DNA of 64,000 bases from Cedecea neteri (GTDB taxonomy: Bacteria > Pseudomonadota > Gammaproteobacteria > Enterobacterales > Enterobacteriaceae): the NCBI RefSeq assembly GCF_000757825.1, contig NZ_CP009451.1, positions 992,001 to 1,056,000 on the forward strand. The letters run 5' to 3'. The notes below the pieces were generated by a model. That model did no database searches and was not told the origin of the DNA. It worked only from the letters and a program-made list of their open reading frames with translations. How positions within the stretch are numbered: position 1 is the stretch's first letter; every line of letters starts with the position of its first letter. Both the position numbers and the translations under genes were made by a program. Below are positions 27,256-36,079 of this stretch, piece after piece.

Positions 27256-27900
27256 TTAACGAACCCGAATACCTTCAATAATCATCCGCTGCACGTTTTC
27301 CACCGTGCGGCGGAAAAAATCCTCATCCTGCAGCGTGCTGCCGGTTACGGCCTCAACCTGGCTGGCAAAATCCGCGTAGTGCTGGGTCGTGGCCCAGAGC
27401 ATAAAAATAAGATGATGCGGGTCAACGGCGGCAAGTTTACCGCTGGCAACCCAGCCGGCAATGATCGCCGACTTGTCATCCACCAGGGCTTTCAGGTCCC
27501 CCGTCAGTTCCCCTTTTAGCAGCGGCGCGCCCTGCAGCATCTCCAGGCAAAAGAGCTTAGACGCCTGCGGATAATCGCGCGAAACCTCCAGCTTGAGCCG
27601 AATGTATTCCCCAATCGCCACCAGCGGCTGCAGGTCCTCGCGAAAGGCTCGCAGCGGGGCAAGCCAGACGTCGAGGATCTGCTTGAGCACCGCAACGTAG
27701 AGCGCTTCTTTGGACGGGTAGTAATAAAGCAAGTTAGTCTTTGAAACTTCGGCCCGCTCGGCCACCTGCTCAAGGCTGGTGCCGTGGATGCCGTATTGAG
27801 AAAAGAACGCCAGCGCAGCGGCAAGAATGGCCTGTTTTTTGGCCGCTACGGCTTTCGAGCGGCGCCCAGGGGTTTTACTGTCAGTTGCGGCTTCAGCCAT
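27256..27900 (-). CDS. rutR: TetR-family pyrimidine-responsive regulator RutR
   Basis: Regulator that in E. coli represses the rut pyrimidine-degradation operon and responds to uracil and thymine. 214 residues; N-terminal helix-turn-helix (GTSLEQVAERAEVSKTNLLYYYP, split around residues 43-65), ligand domain after 85 with RDYPQASKLFCLEMLQGAP. Its place beside putA is as in E. coli, but the rutABCDEFG operon expected next to it is absent; a DMT permease is encoded upstream in the same direction (38-bp gap). Confidence 0.92.
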   Translation of the reverse strand: MAEAATDSKTPGRRSKAVAAKKQAILAAALAFFSQYGIHGTSLEQVAERAEVSKTNLLYYYPSKEALYVAVLKQILDVWLAPLRAFREDLQPLVAIGEYIRLKLEVSRDYPQASKLFCLEMLQGAPLLKGELTGDLKALVDDKSAIIAGWVASGKLAAVDPHHLIFMLWATTQHYADFASQVEAVTGSTLQDEDFFRRTVENVQRMIIEGIRVR

Positions 27901-27938
27901 GCGAGCTCTCCTTGTTGATCGCTGGCATGAATTATAGC

Positions 27939-28874
27939 TCAGACGCCCTCGCCTTCGATATCTTCCTGCCAGTCGCGCTCCGCGTTCGCTGCTTTCTTGC
28001 GCTTGAGCTTCAGCTCGCTAACCAGCACCCCGAGCACGATCAACGCCCCGCCCAGCAGCGCGAGTACGGGAAGCCGCTCCCCCGCCATGCGGCCAAAGAT
28101 CCCCGCCCAAACCGGCTCGCCGGTATAAATCACCGTTGCACGGGTCGGCGATACGCTGCGCTGCGCCCAGTTCATCGTCACCTGAATGATGGCGCTGAAA
28201 ATTCCCAACCCCAGGGCAATCATCACCAGTCCGGGGCTGAAATGCGGCACGCTCTCGCCGGCGGGCACCATCGCCACAAACGACACCAGCGATGCCGTCG
28301 CCAGCTGCACCACGGTGACGCGTTTGATGTCTACCTTTCCCGCCCAGGCGCTGATCAAGATTATCTCTGCGGCAATCGCCACCGCGCCAATCAGCGTGAT
28401 AATTTCCCCGGCACCCAGCGACAGGCTGGTGCCCTCCGGCCCGGCAAGAAAAATAAGGCCAACAAACGCCAGGATCACCCCAATCCAGGACATCAGGCCC
28501 GGCATACGGCCAAGGCAGATCCACTGCAAAAGCGGCACAACGGGAACATACATCGCGGTAATAAAGGCGGATTTACTGCTGGGGATGGTTTGCAGCCCCC
28601 AGGTCTGCATGCTGTAGCCGATGGCGATAGCCACGCCAATCATTACTCCCGCTTTGATTTCAAGCCAGGTTAATCCGCGCAGCGATTTCAGCGACAGCAG
28701 CCCCACGGCCACGGCGGCGGTAGCAAAGCGCAGGCCAACAAAGAAGAACGGGTCGCTCATCGTCATGGCGTACTGCACGGCCAGGAAAGTGCCGCCCCAG
28801 AACATGGTGATGAGGATAAGCAGCGCTTCCTGCGGCTTAACGGAGAATTTATAACGGCTTAATGGCGCAGACAT
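27939..28874 (-). CDS. EamA/DMT-family permease
   Basis: Drug/metabolite transporter superfamily member with ten hydrophobic segments in two EamA halves (about 10-135 and 150-285). 311 residues from the ATG at 28874 (MSAPLSRYKFSVKPQEALL); another ATG lies at 28892, and the frame to 28985 runs through the ymdF terminator and is rejected. Conserved pieces: MFWGGTFLAVQYAM and TGEPVWAGIFGRMAGERL. Basic/acidic C-terminal tail. Substrate unknown. May be cotranscribed with rutR. Confidence 0.82.
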   Translation of the reverse strand: MSAPLSRYKFSVKPQEALLILITMFWGGTFLAVQYAMTMSDPFFFVGLRFATAAVAVGLLSLKSLRGLTWLEIKAGVMIGVAIAIGYSMQTWGLQTIPSSKSAFITAMYVPVVPLLQWICLGRMPGLMSWIGVILAFVGLIFLAGPEGTSLSLGAGEIITLIGAVAIAAEIILISAWAGKVDIKRVTVVQLATASLVSFVAMVPAGESVPHFSPGLVMIALGLGIFSAIIQVTMNWAQRSVSPTRATVIYTGEPVWAGIFGRMAGERLPVLALLGGALIVLGVLVSELKLKRKKAANAERDWQEDIEGEGV

Positions 28875-28950
28875 GAGGGAGACCGGAAACATCAGGGTGA
28901 AAGTCGAGGGTCTATAGTGCTTCCAGTCACATTTTGTTGCAATGGGAAAA

Positions 28951-28980
28951 TAAAAAACCGCCGGATAAACCGGCGGTTGG
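28951..28980 (-). terminator. ymdF terminator
   Basis: AACCGCCGG / CCGGCGGTT stem (28956-28978) with a five-base loop, followed by TTTTTTATTTT on the minus strand. Confidence 0.88.
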
Positions 28981-29029
28981 GGCACCGTCGGCGCGAGGAT
29001 TACCCTGCGCGCACTGAACGTAGCTACGG

Positions 29030-29203
29030 CTATTTATTCTTGCTGCCGTGGCTGTTTTTACCCCCTTTTTGACCAGCTTCTGAGGCGCGCTGCGGATCGT
29101 TTTTGAAGTTACCGCCGCTGTGCTGGCCACCTTTACGGCCTGCTTCTGATGCTCTTTCACGGTCTTCAGCGAAATTACCTGAACCACCACGATGGTTTGC
29201 CAT
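29030..29203 (-). CDS. ymdF: KGG-motif stress protein YmdF
   Basis: 57-residue, very hydrophilic protein of the con-10/KGG family, translated from the minus strand: starts MANHRGGSGNFAEDRERAS, then two copies of SEAG(R/Q)KGG (about residues 19-27 and 42-50) and ends NSHGSKNK. Length and sequence match E. coli YmdF. A GGAGG ribosome binding site lies 7-8 bp upstream. Function unknown; relatives are stress- and RpoS-induced. In E. coli it also lies next to wrbA. Confidence 0.93.
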   Translation of the reverse strand: MANHRGGSGNFAEDRERASEAGRKGGQHSGGNFKNDPQRASEAGQKGGKNSHGSKNK

Positions 29204-30177
<974 letters not shown>

Positions 30178-30188
30178 CGGGAGGAGAG

Positions 30189-30416
30189 ATGACAACGACG
30201 CAAGCAAAAGCCCATCACGTTGGCGAATGGGCAAGTCTACGCAACACCTCACCAGAAATTGCAGAAGCCATTTTTGAGCTGGCAAAGTACGACGAAAAGC
30301 TGGCCGAAAAAATTTGGGAAGAAGGGAGCGATGAGGTTTTACCGCTCGCCTTTGCTAAAACGGATAAGGACTCGCTCTTCTGGGGCGAACAAACCATAGA
30401 ACGCAAAAACGTTTAA
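30189..30416 (+). CDS. yccJ: YccJ family protein
   Basis: 75-residue soluble protein of unknown function, cotranscribed with wrbA as in E. coli (11-bp gap, AGGAGAG ribosome site). Conserved stretches: [20 protein letters not shown] and [13 protein letters not shown]. No known domain beyond the family itself. Confidence 0.92.
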   Translation: MTTTQAKAHHVGEWASLRNTSPEIAEAIFELAKYDEKLAEKIWEEGSDEVLPLAFAKTDKDSLFWGEQTIERKNV

Positions 30417-30423
30417 ACTCTCC

Positions 30424-30445
30424 GCTGCCCCCTTCCGGGGGCAGC
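30424..30445. terminator. Hairpin between yccJ and agp
   Basis: Perfect stem GCTGCCCCC / GGGGGCAGC with a TTCC loop in the convergent gap between yccJ and agp. No clear T tract, so terminator strength is uncertain. Confidence 0.6.
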
Positions 30446-30451
30446 ATCTTC

Positions 30452-31696
30452 TTACTTCACGGCCTGAGTCAGCACTTCGCTAAACTTATCCCACGAGCAG
30501 TAGCCGTTGGCGTCCGTCGGGCAGCCTTCCAGCTGCAGCGTAACGCGTTTTGGCGGATTCTTCAGGGTTAATACATCGCCATTACGCAGCTGTTCGGCGC
30601 TCTGGTAAACGTATTCCACCTTCAGCAGATCGCGGTTATTGCTCTTATCGTGCCAGCGCTGGAACAGAATATTGCCGCCAATCGGCGTGCGCTCGTACTG
30701 CCCCGGCAGCTGATAAGGCTTGAACTGTAGCGCGGTCAGCAGCGAAGCGATGTTAGAGTCATGCCCCACCATCAGCGTCACTTTCGGCCCGGAAGTCGCC
30801 TCTTTCGACGTTAACGCGCTTTGAATGTATTTCACCAGCGGGGCCGCGACGTTGCGGGCTACTTCCGGCGAAGTAAACAGGGTGTCCTGGTAGCTGTTTT
30901 TCAGCTGCGAAAGCACGCGCCACTGTTCTGCCGTCTTGATTTTTCCCCATGCCACCTGATCCATCGGGAAGCCTTCGTAGTATTGCAGCGTGAAAGCATC
31001 CACCAGGGCATTGCCCACCTTCAGCGAACCGTTTACGCCCGGCTCCTGAGTGGCGTTGGCGCTAAAGGCATCTTTCGGCCCGGACAGGTCACACAGTTGC
31101 TTCTCTTTACAGGTTGGCGAGTTTTTATAGCCGACAATTTGCTCCAGCAGTTTGTAGCTGTCAGCAAGCTTGTATTCCGTGCGCTGCTTTTCCATCGCCT
31201 GCACGGCTTTGTCTTTAAACTCAGGCGAGGTGTTGGTGATCACCGGGTTGAACACCGGGTCCATGGTGCCCATTTTTTCCTGATGATGTACCGGCACGTC
31301 ACAGCCTGGGAAGGCGCCGGTAATGAAGAATTGCGCGGTGGCCACGGTACGCTGGAGGCTGTTGGCATAGGCATAAACGCTTTCCGGCGCCGGGCATTCA
31401 CCGCTGGTCACCAGCTTCTGGCTCGCCAGCCATTCACGCATGTAATGCCCCATATACACTTCCAGCACGCCGCCTTTGGTGGTGAGCTGCCCGCCAGGCA
31501 CGTCCCATTCCGGCCACGCCTGAGCCGTAGACTGCTCAAGCACGCTGCCGTTGTTGGCCAGCGGCGCACGCAGGTTATGACGGCTCATCAGCAGGACCTG
31601 CTGCAGCTGGTAGCCGTCAGGCACGGTTTCCGCTTTCGCCAGGCCTGGGGCAATACAGGCGACGGCCAGCAATGAGGCAACAATTTTTTTCTTCAT
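30452..31696 (-). CDS. agp: Periplasmic glucose-1-phosphatase Agp
   Basis: Histidine acid phosphatase that releases glucose from glucose-1-phosphate in the periplasm. 414 residues with a signal peptide cut near AKAET (residue 22). Catalytic motif RHNLRAP at 39-45 with His40; C-terminal proton-donor motif VGHDSNIAS. Cysteines form the family disulfides. A Pho box lies directly upstream and TGAGGA precedes the start. Confidence 0.96.
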   Translation of the reverse strand: MKKKIVASLLAVACIAPGLAKAETVPDGYQLQQVLLMSRHNLRAPLANNGSVLEQSTAQAWPEWDVPGGQLTTKGGVLEVYMGHYMREWLASQKLVTSGECPAPESVYAYANSLQRTVATAQFFITGAFPGCDVPVHHQEKMGTMDPVFNPVITNTSPEFKDKAVQAMEKQRTEYKLADSYKLLEQIVGYKNSPTCKEKQLCDLSGPKDAFSANATQEPGVNGSLKVGNALVDAFTLQYYEGFPMDQVAWGKIKTAEQWRVLSQLKNSYQDTLFTSPEVARNVAAPLVKYIQSALTSKEATSGPKVTLMVGHDSNIASLLTALQFKPYQLPGQYERTPIGGNILFQRWHDKSNNRDLLKVEYVYQSAEQLRNGDVLTLKNPPKRVTLQLEGCPTDANGYCSWDKFSEVLTQAVK

Positions 31697-31741
31697 TACT
31701 TATTCCTCAGGGAGTGATTAATAAAATGTGAAGAATATATT

Positions 31742-31759
31742 GTGACAGAAAAATGACAG
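31742..31759 (-). promoter_or_regulatory. Pho box upstream of agp
   Basis: On the minus strand CTGTCAT-TTTT-CTGTCAC: two perfect 7-bp PhoB half-sites with the standard 4-bp spacer, 46-63 bp upstream of the agp ATG. AT-rich sequence follows where a -10 would be needed. Confidence 0.8.
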
Positions 31760-31788
31760 CCGACCTGCCTGGCGGATCGCAAAAAGCC

Positions 31789-32343
31789 CTATTGTTCCGT
31801 TTGTTGTTTCAGCTGCACTTCAAAGCGCTGCCGGGAGAGTTCTACATAGCGTTGTAACCCGTCCCTGTCGATAAACGCGCTGCTATCTCCGGCGGCCAGT
31901 CGGGCCTGTTTATCCGCCAGGCCGAAGCGCCCCCCTTTGTTCGCCACAAAAATGTCGACCTTCTGCGCGGCAAGTGTGGCAAAGCTATGGCGAATATCGT
32001 CCACCAGCGTTGGATAATTTTTATTCGCCACCAGATAATAGTCCGGCGTAGCCAGGCTGTCGGCGTAGATAAGCTTGCTGCCGTCGGGCAGAGTAAACAG
32101 CCATGAAGTGCTGCCCGGCAGATGCCCCGGCGTCAGCAGCGCCGTCGCGGACACACCGCCGAGGGTCAGCGTCTCGCGATCGTGAATAATTTTATCCGTG
32201 CTTACCGGCGGAAACGGCAGCGCGTCCCCAAGCGCAAAGTCCTCTTTTCCTCCTCGCGCCATTTGCTCCGCATTCGCCTTGCTGGCAATGAGCTTCGCCC
32301 CGCTCCACAGCTTTAGTCTGGCGATGCCGCCGGCCTGATCCAA
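31789..32343 (-). pseudogene. 5'-truncated metallo-beta-lactamase-fold hydrolase
   Basis: C-terminal part of a B3-like MBL-fold enzyme. It begins at DQAGGIARLKLWSGA, where intact relatives have HxHxDHAGGI, so the zinc-binding HxHxDH motif and about 100 N-terminal residues are missing. The second motif TPGHLPGSTSW, YADSLATPDYY and the downstream helices remain. No plausible start: the first codon is a TTG at the break. At the break the sequence changes to the 3' end of an oppositely oriented gene (next entry), so this is the left side of a deletion scar. Confidence 0.8.
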
Positions 32344-32532
32344 CCTGGCATGGCTATTGTGCCTGCCCCGTGGTTTGCCACGCTCAACGACAAAGAACAG
32401 CTTTTTACGCTGCCGCTTTCCGGGGACCAGGCCATCGGCAGCCTGTTTTTGCAGTACCGGACGTCAACCGTGGAATGGAAGCTCCGGCTGATAGCCAGCC
32501 TGCGTCGCACGCTCACCGCCTGGTACCGCTGA
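32341..32532 (+). pseudogene. 3' fragment of a + strand gene (possibly LysR-type regulator)
   Basis: About 63 codons, QPGMAIVPAPWFATLNDKEQ then LFTLPLSGDQAIGSLFLQYR, ending with a run of Arg/Leu helix and a TGA at 32530-32532. The pattern GMAIVPAPWF…LPL…GSLFLQYR…LIASLRRTL resembles the end of a LysR-type effector domain, but I cannot prove it. It has no start signal and abuts the truncated MBL gene head-to-head. Confidence 0.5.
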
Positions 32533-32559
32533 AATTGTCGCTCAGTTTCCCGACCAAAA

Positions 32560-32576
32560 AGTTTTATAATAGAACC
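32560..32576 (+). promoter_or_regulatory. Probable HxlR operator over the hxlR-like -10
   Basis: AGTTTTATAATAGAACC is a 13 of 17 match to the two GGTTxCATAATxAAACC palindromes upstream of the SDR gene. It contains a perfect -10 TATAAT (32565-32570) and lies 24 bp before the regulator start, as expected for autorepression. Confidence 0.55.
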
Positions 32577-32599
32577 TGTAGATCCCACCAGGAGGAATG

Positions 32600-33049
32600 A
32601 TGAAACGTAAAAGCCTTGAAGACAGCGTCTGTTCGGTTGCCCGCACGCTGGACGTGATCGGCGACTGGTGGTCACTGCTTATCGTGCGCGATGCGCTGAA
32701 CGGCATGTCTCGCTTCGGTGAATTCCAAAGGAACCTCGGCATCGCCAAAAATATGCTGACCGTTCGCCTCAAACAGCTCGTCGACAACGGCATTTTTGAG
32801 CTTCGCCCGGCCTCGGACGGCAGCGCCTGGAGCGAGTACGTGCTGACGGAGAAAGGCCGGGCGCTGCAAACCGTGCTGGCCGCCCTTTCCCAGTGGGGCT
32901 GCGAAAATCTGTATGCCAAAGATGAGACACGCAGCGTACTGGTAGACAGCCAGCAGCATCGCCCCATCCGCAAGCTAACCCTGCAGGCCGAAGACGGCCG
33001 CGAGCTGCAGCCGGGCGAAATCGTCACTCGGGCACGCCATGCTTCCTGA
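32600..33049 (+). CDS. HxlR-family transcriptional regulator
   Basis: 149 residues; winged helix-turn-helix of the HxlR/MarR-like group: CSVARTLDVIGDWWSLLIVR (about 11-30), RFGEFQRNLGIAKNMLTVRL (about 39-58), LKQLVDNGIFELRPASDG. HxlR proteins often sense aldehydes or quinones. ATGs at 32597 and 32600; AGGAGG (32590-32595) fits the second better. The 3' gene is an SDR oxidoreductase in the same direction, and both share an inverted repeat upstream. Confidence 0.85.
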   Translation: MKRKSLEDSVCSVARTLDVIGDWWSLLIVRDALNGMSRFGEFQRNLGIAKNMLTVRLKQLVDNGIFELRPASDGSAWSEYVLTEKGRALQTVLAALSQWGCENLYAKDETRSVLVDSQQHRPIRKLTLQAEDGRELQPGEIVTRARHAS

Positions 33050-33053
33050 CAAG

Positions 33054-33078
33054 TAAGCACCTGTTGTTCAGGTGCTTA
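33054..33078 (+). terminator. Hairpin after the hxlR-like gene
   Basis: Perfect 10-bp stem TAAGCACCTG / CAGGTGCTTA with a TTGTT loop, 5 bp after the stop. It lacks a T tract. Confidence 0.6.
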
Positions 33079-33131
33079 GCAATTCCCTCTTTACCAATTC
33101 CTGCGCATAACGAAAAAACAACCCTCAAGCT

Positions 33132-33148
33132 GGTTGCATAATTAAACC
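33132..33148 (+). promoter_or_regulatory. Inverted-repeat operator 1 upstream of SDR gene
   Basis: GGTTGCATAATTAAACC; same 17-bp pattern as operator 2, starting 39 bp earlier. Confidence 0.6.
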
Positions 33149-33170
33149 ATTATCTCTACATTTTCCACAA

Positions 33171-33187
33171 GGTTTCATAATGAAACC
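33171..33187 (+). promoter_or_regulatory. Inverted-repeat operator 2 upstream of SDR gene
   Basis: GGTTTCATAATGAAACC is a perfect 8-bp palindrome with one central base, 36 bp upstream of the SDR start. Probably bound by the neighbouring HxlR regulator. Confidence 0.65.
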
Positions 33188-33222
33188 AAATCAACGTTAC
33201 TCTATTTCTTATGAGGTGTTTT

Positions 33223-34011
33223 ATGGCTAACTCTCGTTCCGTCGCGGTGATTACCGGCGCGTCTTCCGGTATTGGTGCGGTTTATGCCGATCGTTTTGCC
33301 GCCAGAGGTTTTGATTTGCTGCTGGTTGCCCGGCGCGAAGATCGCCTGCGCGATCTTGCCGCAAAGCTTGAGGCTCAGCACGGCATCACCGTGACTACGC
33401 TAAAGGCGGACCTGGTTAACGATCGGGATATTGCCGCAGTCGAAGAAGCGCTTAAAGATCCACGCATCAGCGTGTTGGTTAATAACGCCGGCACCGCGCA
33501 TATGGCGCCTTTCACCTCAGGGGATGCCGAATTACACCAGAGCGATATAACGTTAAATATCACGTCATTAACCCGACTTAGCCTGGCGGCGCTAAAACTA
33601 TTTCAAACATTACATCGTGGGACACTGATTAATATCGCGTCGGTTCTTTCACTGCATGCCCGGGCGGGAAGTGCCGTTTACAGCGGAACGAAAGGATATG
33701 TGCTGAACTTCACCCGCGGGTTACAAGAAGAGGTTGAAGGGAGCAACATTCATATCCAGGCCGTACTTCCTGCCGCTACGGCCACGGAAATTTGGACGCT
33801 ATCCGGCATGCCGATGGAAACATTACCAGAAGGCTCAATAATGACTGCTGAAGATATGGTTGATGCGGCCCTGGTCGGCCTGGACAAAGGAGAAACGATT
33901 TCCATGCCCCCACTGCATGACGAACAACTTTGGGAAGCCTACGAAAAAGCTCGCCTCGCTTTATTTGGTGCTTCTCGCACGGGCATTCCGGCACCTCGCT
34001 ATACGCGTTAA
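33223..34011 (+). CDS. Short-chain dehydrogenase/reductase
   Basis: Classical SDR oxidoreductase, 262 residues from the ATG at 33223 (AGGTG five bases upstream; an ATG at 33211 overlaps that site). NAD(P)-binding TGASSGIGAVYADRFAARG (about 10-28), NNAGTA (about 88), catalytic Ser in INIASVLS (about 140) and YSGTK (about 153-157). Arg at VARRED favours NADP(H). Substrate unknown; probable target of the upstream HxlR regulator. Confidence 0.85.
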   Translation: MANSRSVAVITGASSGIGAVYADRFAARGFDLLLVARREDRLRDLAAKLEAQHGITVTTLKADLVNDRDIAAVEEALKDPRISVLVNNAGTAHMAPFTSGDAELHQSDITLNITSLTRLSLAALKLFQTLHRGTLINIASVLSLHARAGSAVYSGTKGYVLNFTRGLQEEVEGSNIHIQAVLPAATATEIWTLSGMPMETLPEGSIMTAEDMVDAALVGLDKGETISMPPLHDEQLWEAYEKARLALFGASRTGIPAPRYTR

Positions 34012-34017
34012 TCATTC

Positions 34018-34045
34018 AGGGCAGATGTCAGGCGGCATCTGCCCT
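34018..34045. other. Hairpin between SDR gene and ABC permease
   Basis: 10-bp stem AGGGCAGATG / CATCTGCCCT in the convergent gap between the SDR gene and the zinc-starvation operon. No T tract; it may slow read-through in both directions. Confidence 0.5.
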
Positions 34046-34105
34046 GTGCATACTCTGGCGAGCGCTGATGCATTACATAGAAGATCTGTTTAAACCCGGC
34101 GAACG

Positions 34106-35104
34106 CTAGCGTCGGGCAACCATCACCACAATAAACAGCCCGCCAATGCCTGCGGTAATAATGCCGATGGGCAGCTCCTGCGGCGCGACCAACACCCGGC
34201 TGACGATGTCGCCCCCGCACAGTAAACTCGCCCCCGCTAATGCGCACAACGGCAAAAGCCACACGTGCCTGATTGCCGAAAAATGTCGGCAGAGATGCGG
34301 CACCATCAGCCCGACAAAACCGATGACGCCGGTCAGCGCCACAAAAATTGCGGTCGAAAAGGCACAGCACAGGAAGATCTCGGTGCGCAGACGGTTAACG
34401 TTAATGCCCAACGAAAATGCCGTGCGATCGCCCGCCAGCAGCCCGTCAAGCGAGCGCCACCGCAGCAGGCAAAACGCGGCCAGCAGCAAAAGTCCGGCCA
34501 GCGCAAAGCCCAGATTGTCCCAGCGTGCCAGCCCCAGGCCGCCGAGCGACCAGAACAACACCGAGCTGGCCGTGCGCTGATCGCCGGCAAAAATCAGGTA
34601 ACTGGTTAACGCCCCGAACAAAAAGGAGATGGCCAGCCCGCAAATAATCAACGTTTCCGCCCCCCGCTCGCGCTTCAGCTGGAACAAAGACAACACCGCA
34701 ACGGAAGAGAGCAGCCCGCCACAAAAGGCCGCCACCGGCAGCGTCCAGGCGCCGAAGAAGTCGCCAAAGCGGGTAAAAACCAGCACGGCCCCGGCAGAAG
34801 CGCCGGAAGATAGCCCGAACAAAAAAGGATCCGCCAGCTCATTGCGCGTGGCGGTTTGTAGCAAAGCGCCGACCACGGCAAGCCCCGCCCCGGTCATCAG
34901 GGCCAGCAGCGTTCTTGGGAGCCGGATATCCAGCACAATGCCGCGAATCATCGGGGAAACGTCCGTCGCCGTGGGCTGCAGCGCGCTTGCCACCTGATGC
35001 AGACTCAGCCGGACAGCGCCCTCAGTCAGGCTAAGCGCCGCAAAAAGTACTATCAGAAACACGGCCAGGCTCGTGGCCCGGCCATAACGAGAGGCCATCC
35101 GCAT
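34106..35104 (-). CDS. FecCD/BtuC-family ABC permease (zinc-starvation operon)
   Basis: Ten-helix metal-chelate ABC permease of the FecCD family. 332 residues from the ATG at 35104, which overlaps the TGA of the upstream gene (TGATG); a GTG at 35107 is an alternative. Typical blocks: RLPRTLLALMTGAGLAVVGA (about 63-82), LLQTATRNELADPFLFGLSSGA, and GFVGLMVPHLCRHFSAIRHVWLLP split near 258-280 with the ATPase-contact loop. Last gene of a five-gene operon with folE2, so it most likely imports a zinc complex. Confidence 0.88.
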   Translation of the reverse strand: MRMASRYGRATSLAVFLIVLFAALSLTEGAVRLSLHQVASALQPTATDVSPMIRGIVLDIRLPRTLLALMTGAGLAVVGALLQTATRNELADPFLFGLSSGASAGAVLVFTRFGDFFGAWTLPVAAFCGGLLSSVAVLSLFQLKRERGAETLIICGLAISFLFGALTSYLIFAGDQRTASSVLFWSLGGLGLARWDNLGFALAGLLLLAAFCLLRWRSLDGLLAGDRTAFSLGINVNRLRTEIFLCCAFSTAIFVALTGVIGFVGLMVPHLCRHFSAIRHVWLLPLCALAGASLLCGGDIVSRVLVAPQELPIGIITAGIGGLFIVVMVARR

Positions 35105-36063
35105 CACCGTGGAGCTTTCGCATACAGCACGTTGGCCAGCTTCTCTACCGCAGCAATGTTTGCCGGGCCGGGCGTTAGCTCAGCGTACTGCAGCTTGAGG
35201 TAGCGATGCTGTTTTACCGCCGGGGTGAGCTTCATCAGCGGATGGCGTTCAAGGAACTGGCGGAGCGAATCAGCGCCGCCGCCGTTCTGGTAATCCAGCA
35301 GGATAATCACGTCCGGCTCAGTCGCCGCAACGCTTTCCCAGGACGTAGTGCCCCAGCTGGTATCCAGCGCTTCCATGGCATTTTTACCGCCAGCGGCTTC
35401 AATAATGGCCTGCGGCATGGCGTATTTTCCGCTGGTAAACGGCTTATCCTCACCGGAGTCGTAGACAAAGACTTTCAGCGGTTGAGTACCCTGTTTCGCT
35501 TTAGGGAGTGCCGCCAGCCGCGCTTGCCAGCCATCAACCAGCTTCCGCGCAGCCTCTTGCTGACCAAATATTTTACCAAGCGTAAGCTCATCGTTATAGA
35601 GCAAGTCCATCGTCGCTTTGGCTTTGCTCTCGCCGGAAATCGCGCAGCTTTCGCTGAGCACGAAGGTTTTGATGCCGTATTTCGCAAGGCTTTGGGGCGT
35701 GACGTCGCCCCCCACCTTCATGCCGTAATTCCAGCCGGCAAAGAAGAAGTCGGGTTCGGCGGCCAGCAGCGTTTCAAGCGAGGGATATTTCGGCGCAAGT
35801 TCGGGAATAGCCCCCATTTTCTGCTTAAACTCGGGGGTCATTTTGTACCAGCCGGAAATGCCGGTGAGGCCTACAATCTGCTTTTGCAGGTTGAGCGCAA
35901 AAGCCATCTCCGACATGTTCAGATCGTTGATCACCGCCCGCTTTGGCGCCGAGGTAAATACCACGGGTTTACCGCAGCTAGTAATGGTCACGGGGAACCC
36001 CGAGGCCAAAGCCGCGGAGGAAGCAAAAACAAGCAGCATGCCGGAGGCAATTTTTAACATCAT
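35104..36063 (-). CDS. BtuF/FecB-type substrate-binding protein (zinc-starvation operon)
   Basis: Periplasmic helical-backbone (class III) binding protein for metal chelates. 319 residues from the ATG at 36063 (AGGGA five bases upstream); the longer frame to 36162 overlaps the ATPase gene and is rejected. Signal peptide to about residue 20 (SSAALASGF). Body: PKRAVINDLNMSEMAFALNL, LAAEPDFFFAGWNYG and KYGIKTFVLSESCA, matching Fe/B12-type SBPs. The ligand is unknown; operon context suggests a zinc chelate (zincophore). Confidence 0.87.
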   Translation of the reverse strand: MMLKIASGMLLVFASSAALASGFPVTITSCGKPVVFTSAPKRAVINDLNMSEMAFALNLQKQIVGLTGISGWYKMTPEFKQKMGAIPELAPKYPSLETLLAAEPDFFFAGWNYGMKVGGDVTPQSLAKYGIKTFVLSESCAISGESKAKATMDLLYNDELTLGKIFGQQEAARKLVDGWQARLAALPKAKQGTQPLKVFVYDSGEDKPFTSGKYAMPQAIIEAAGGKNAMEALDTSWGTTSWESVAATEPDVIILLDYQNGGGADSLRQFLERHPLMKLTPAVKQHRYLKLQYAELTPGPANIAAVEKLANVLYAKAPR

Positions 36064-36079
36064 AGCGGTCCCTGAAGGT

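Noticed and set aside
28927..29190. 87-codon minus-strand frame over the ymdF locus
   Set aside because: Out of frame with the clear KGG protein YmdF (29030-29203) and reads through its terminator.
32344..32420. Upstream minus-strand extension of the truncated MBL frame (reads …NSHARLDQAGG)
   Set aside because: Looks like a partial HxHxDH motif, but the key residues are wrong and the plus-strand frame here is far more protein-like; taken as coincidence at the scar.
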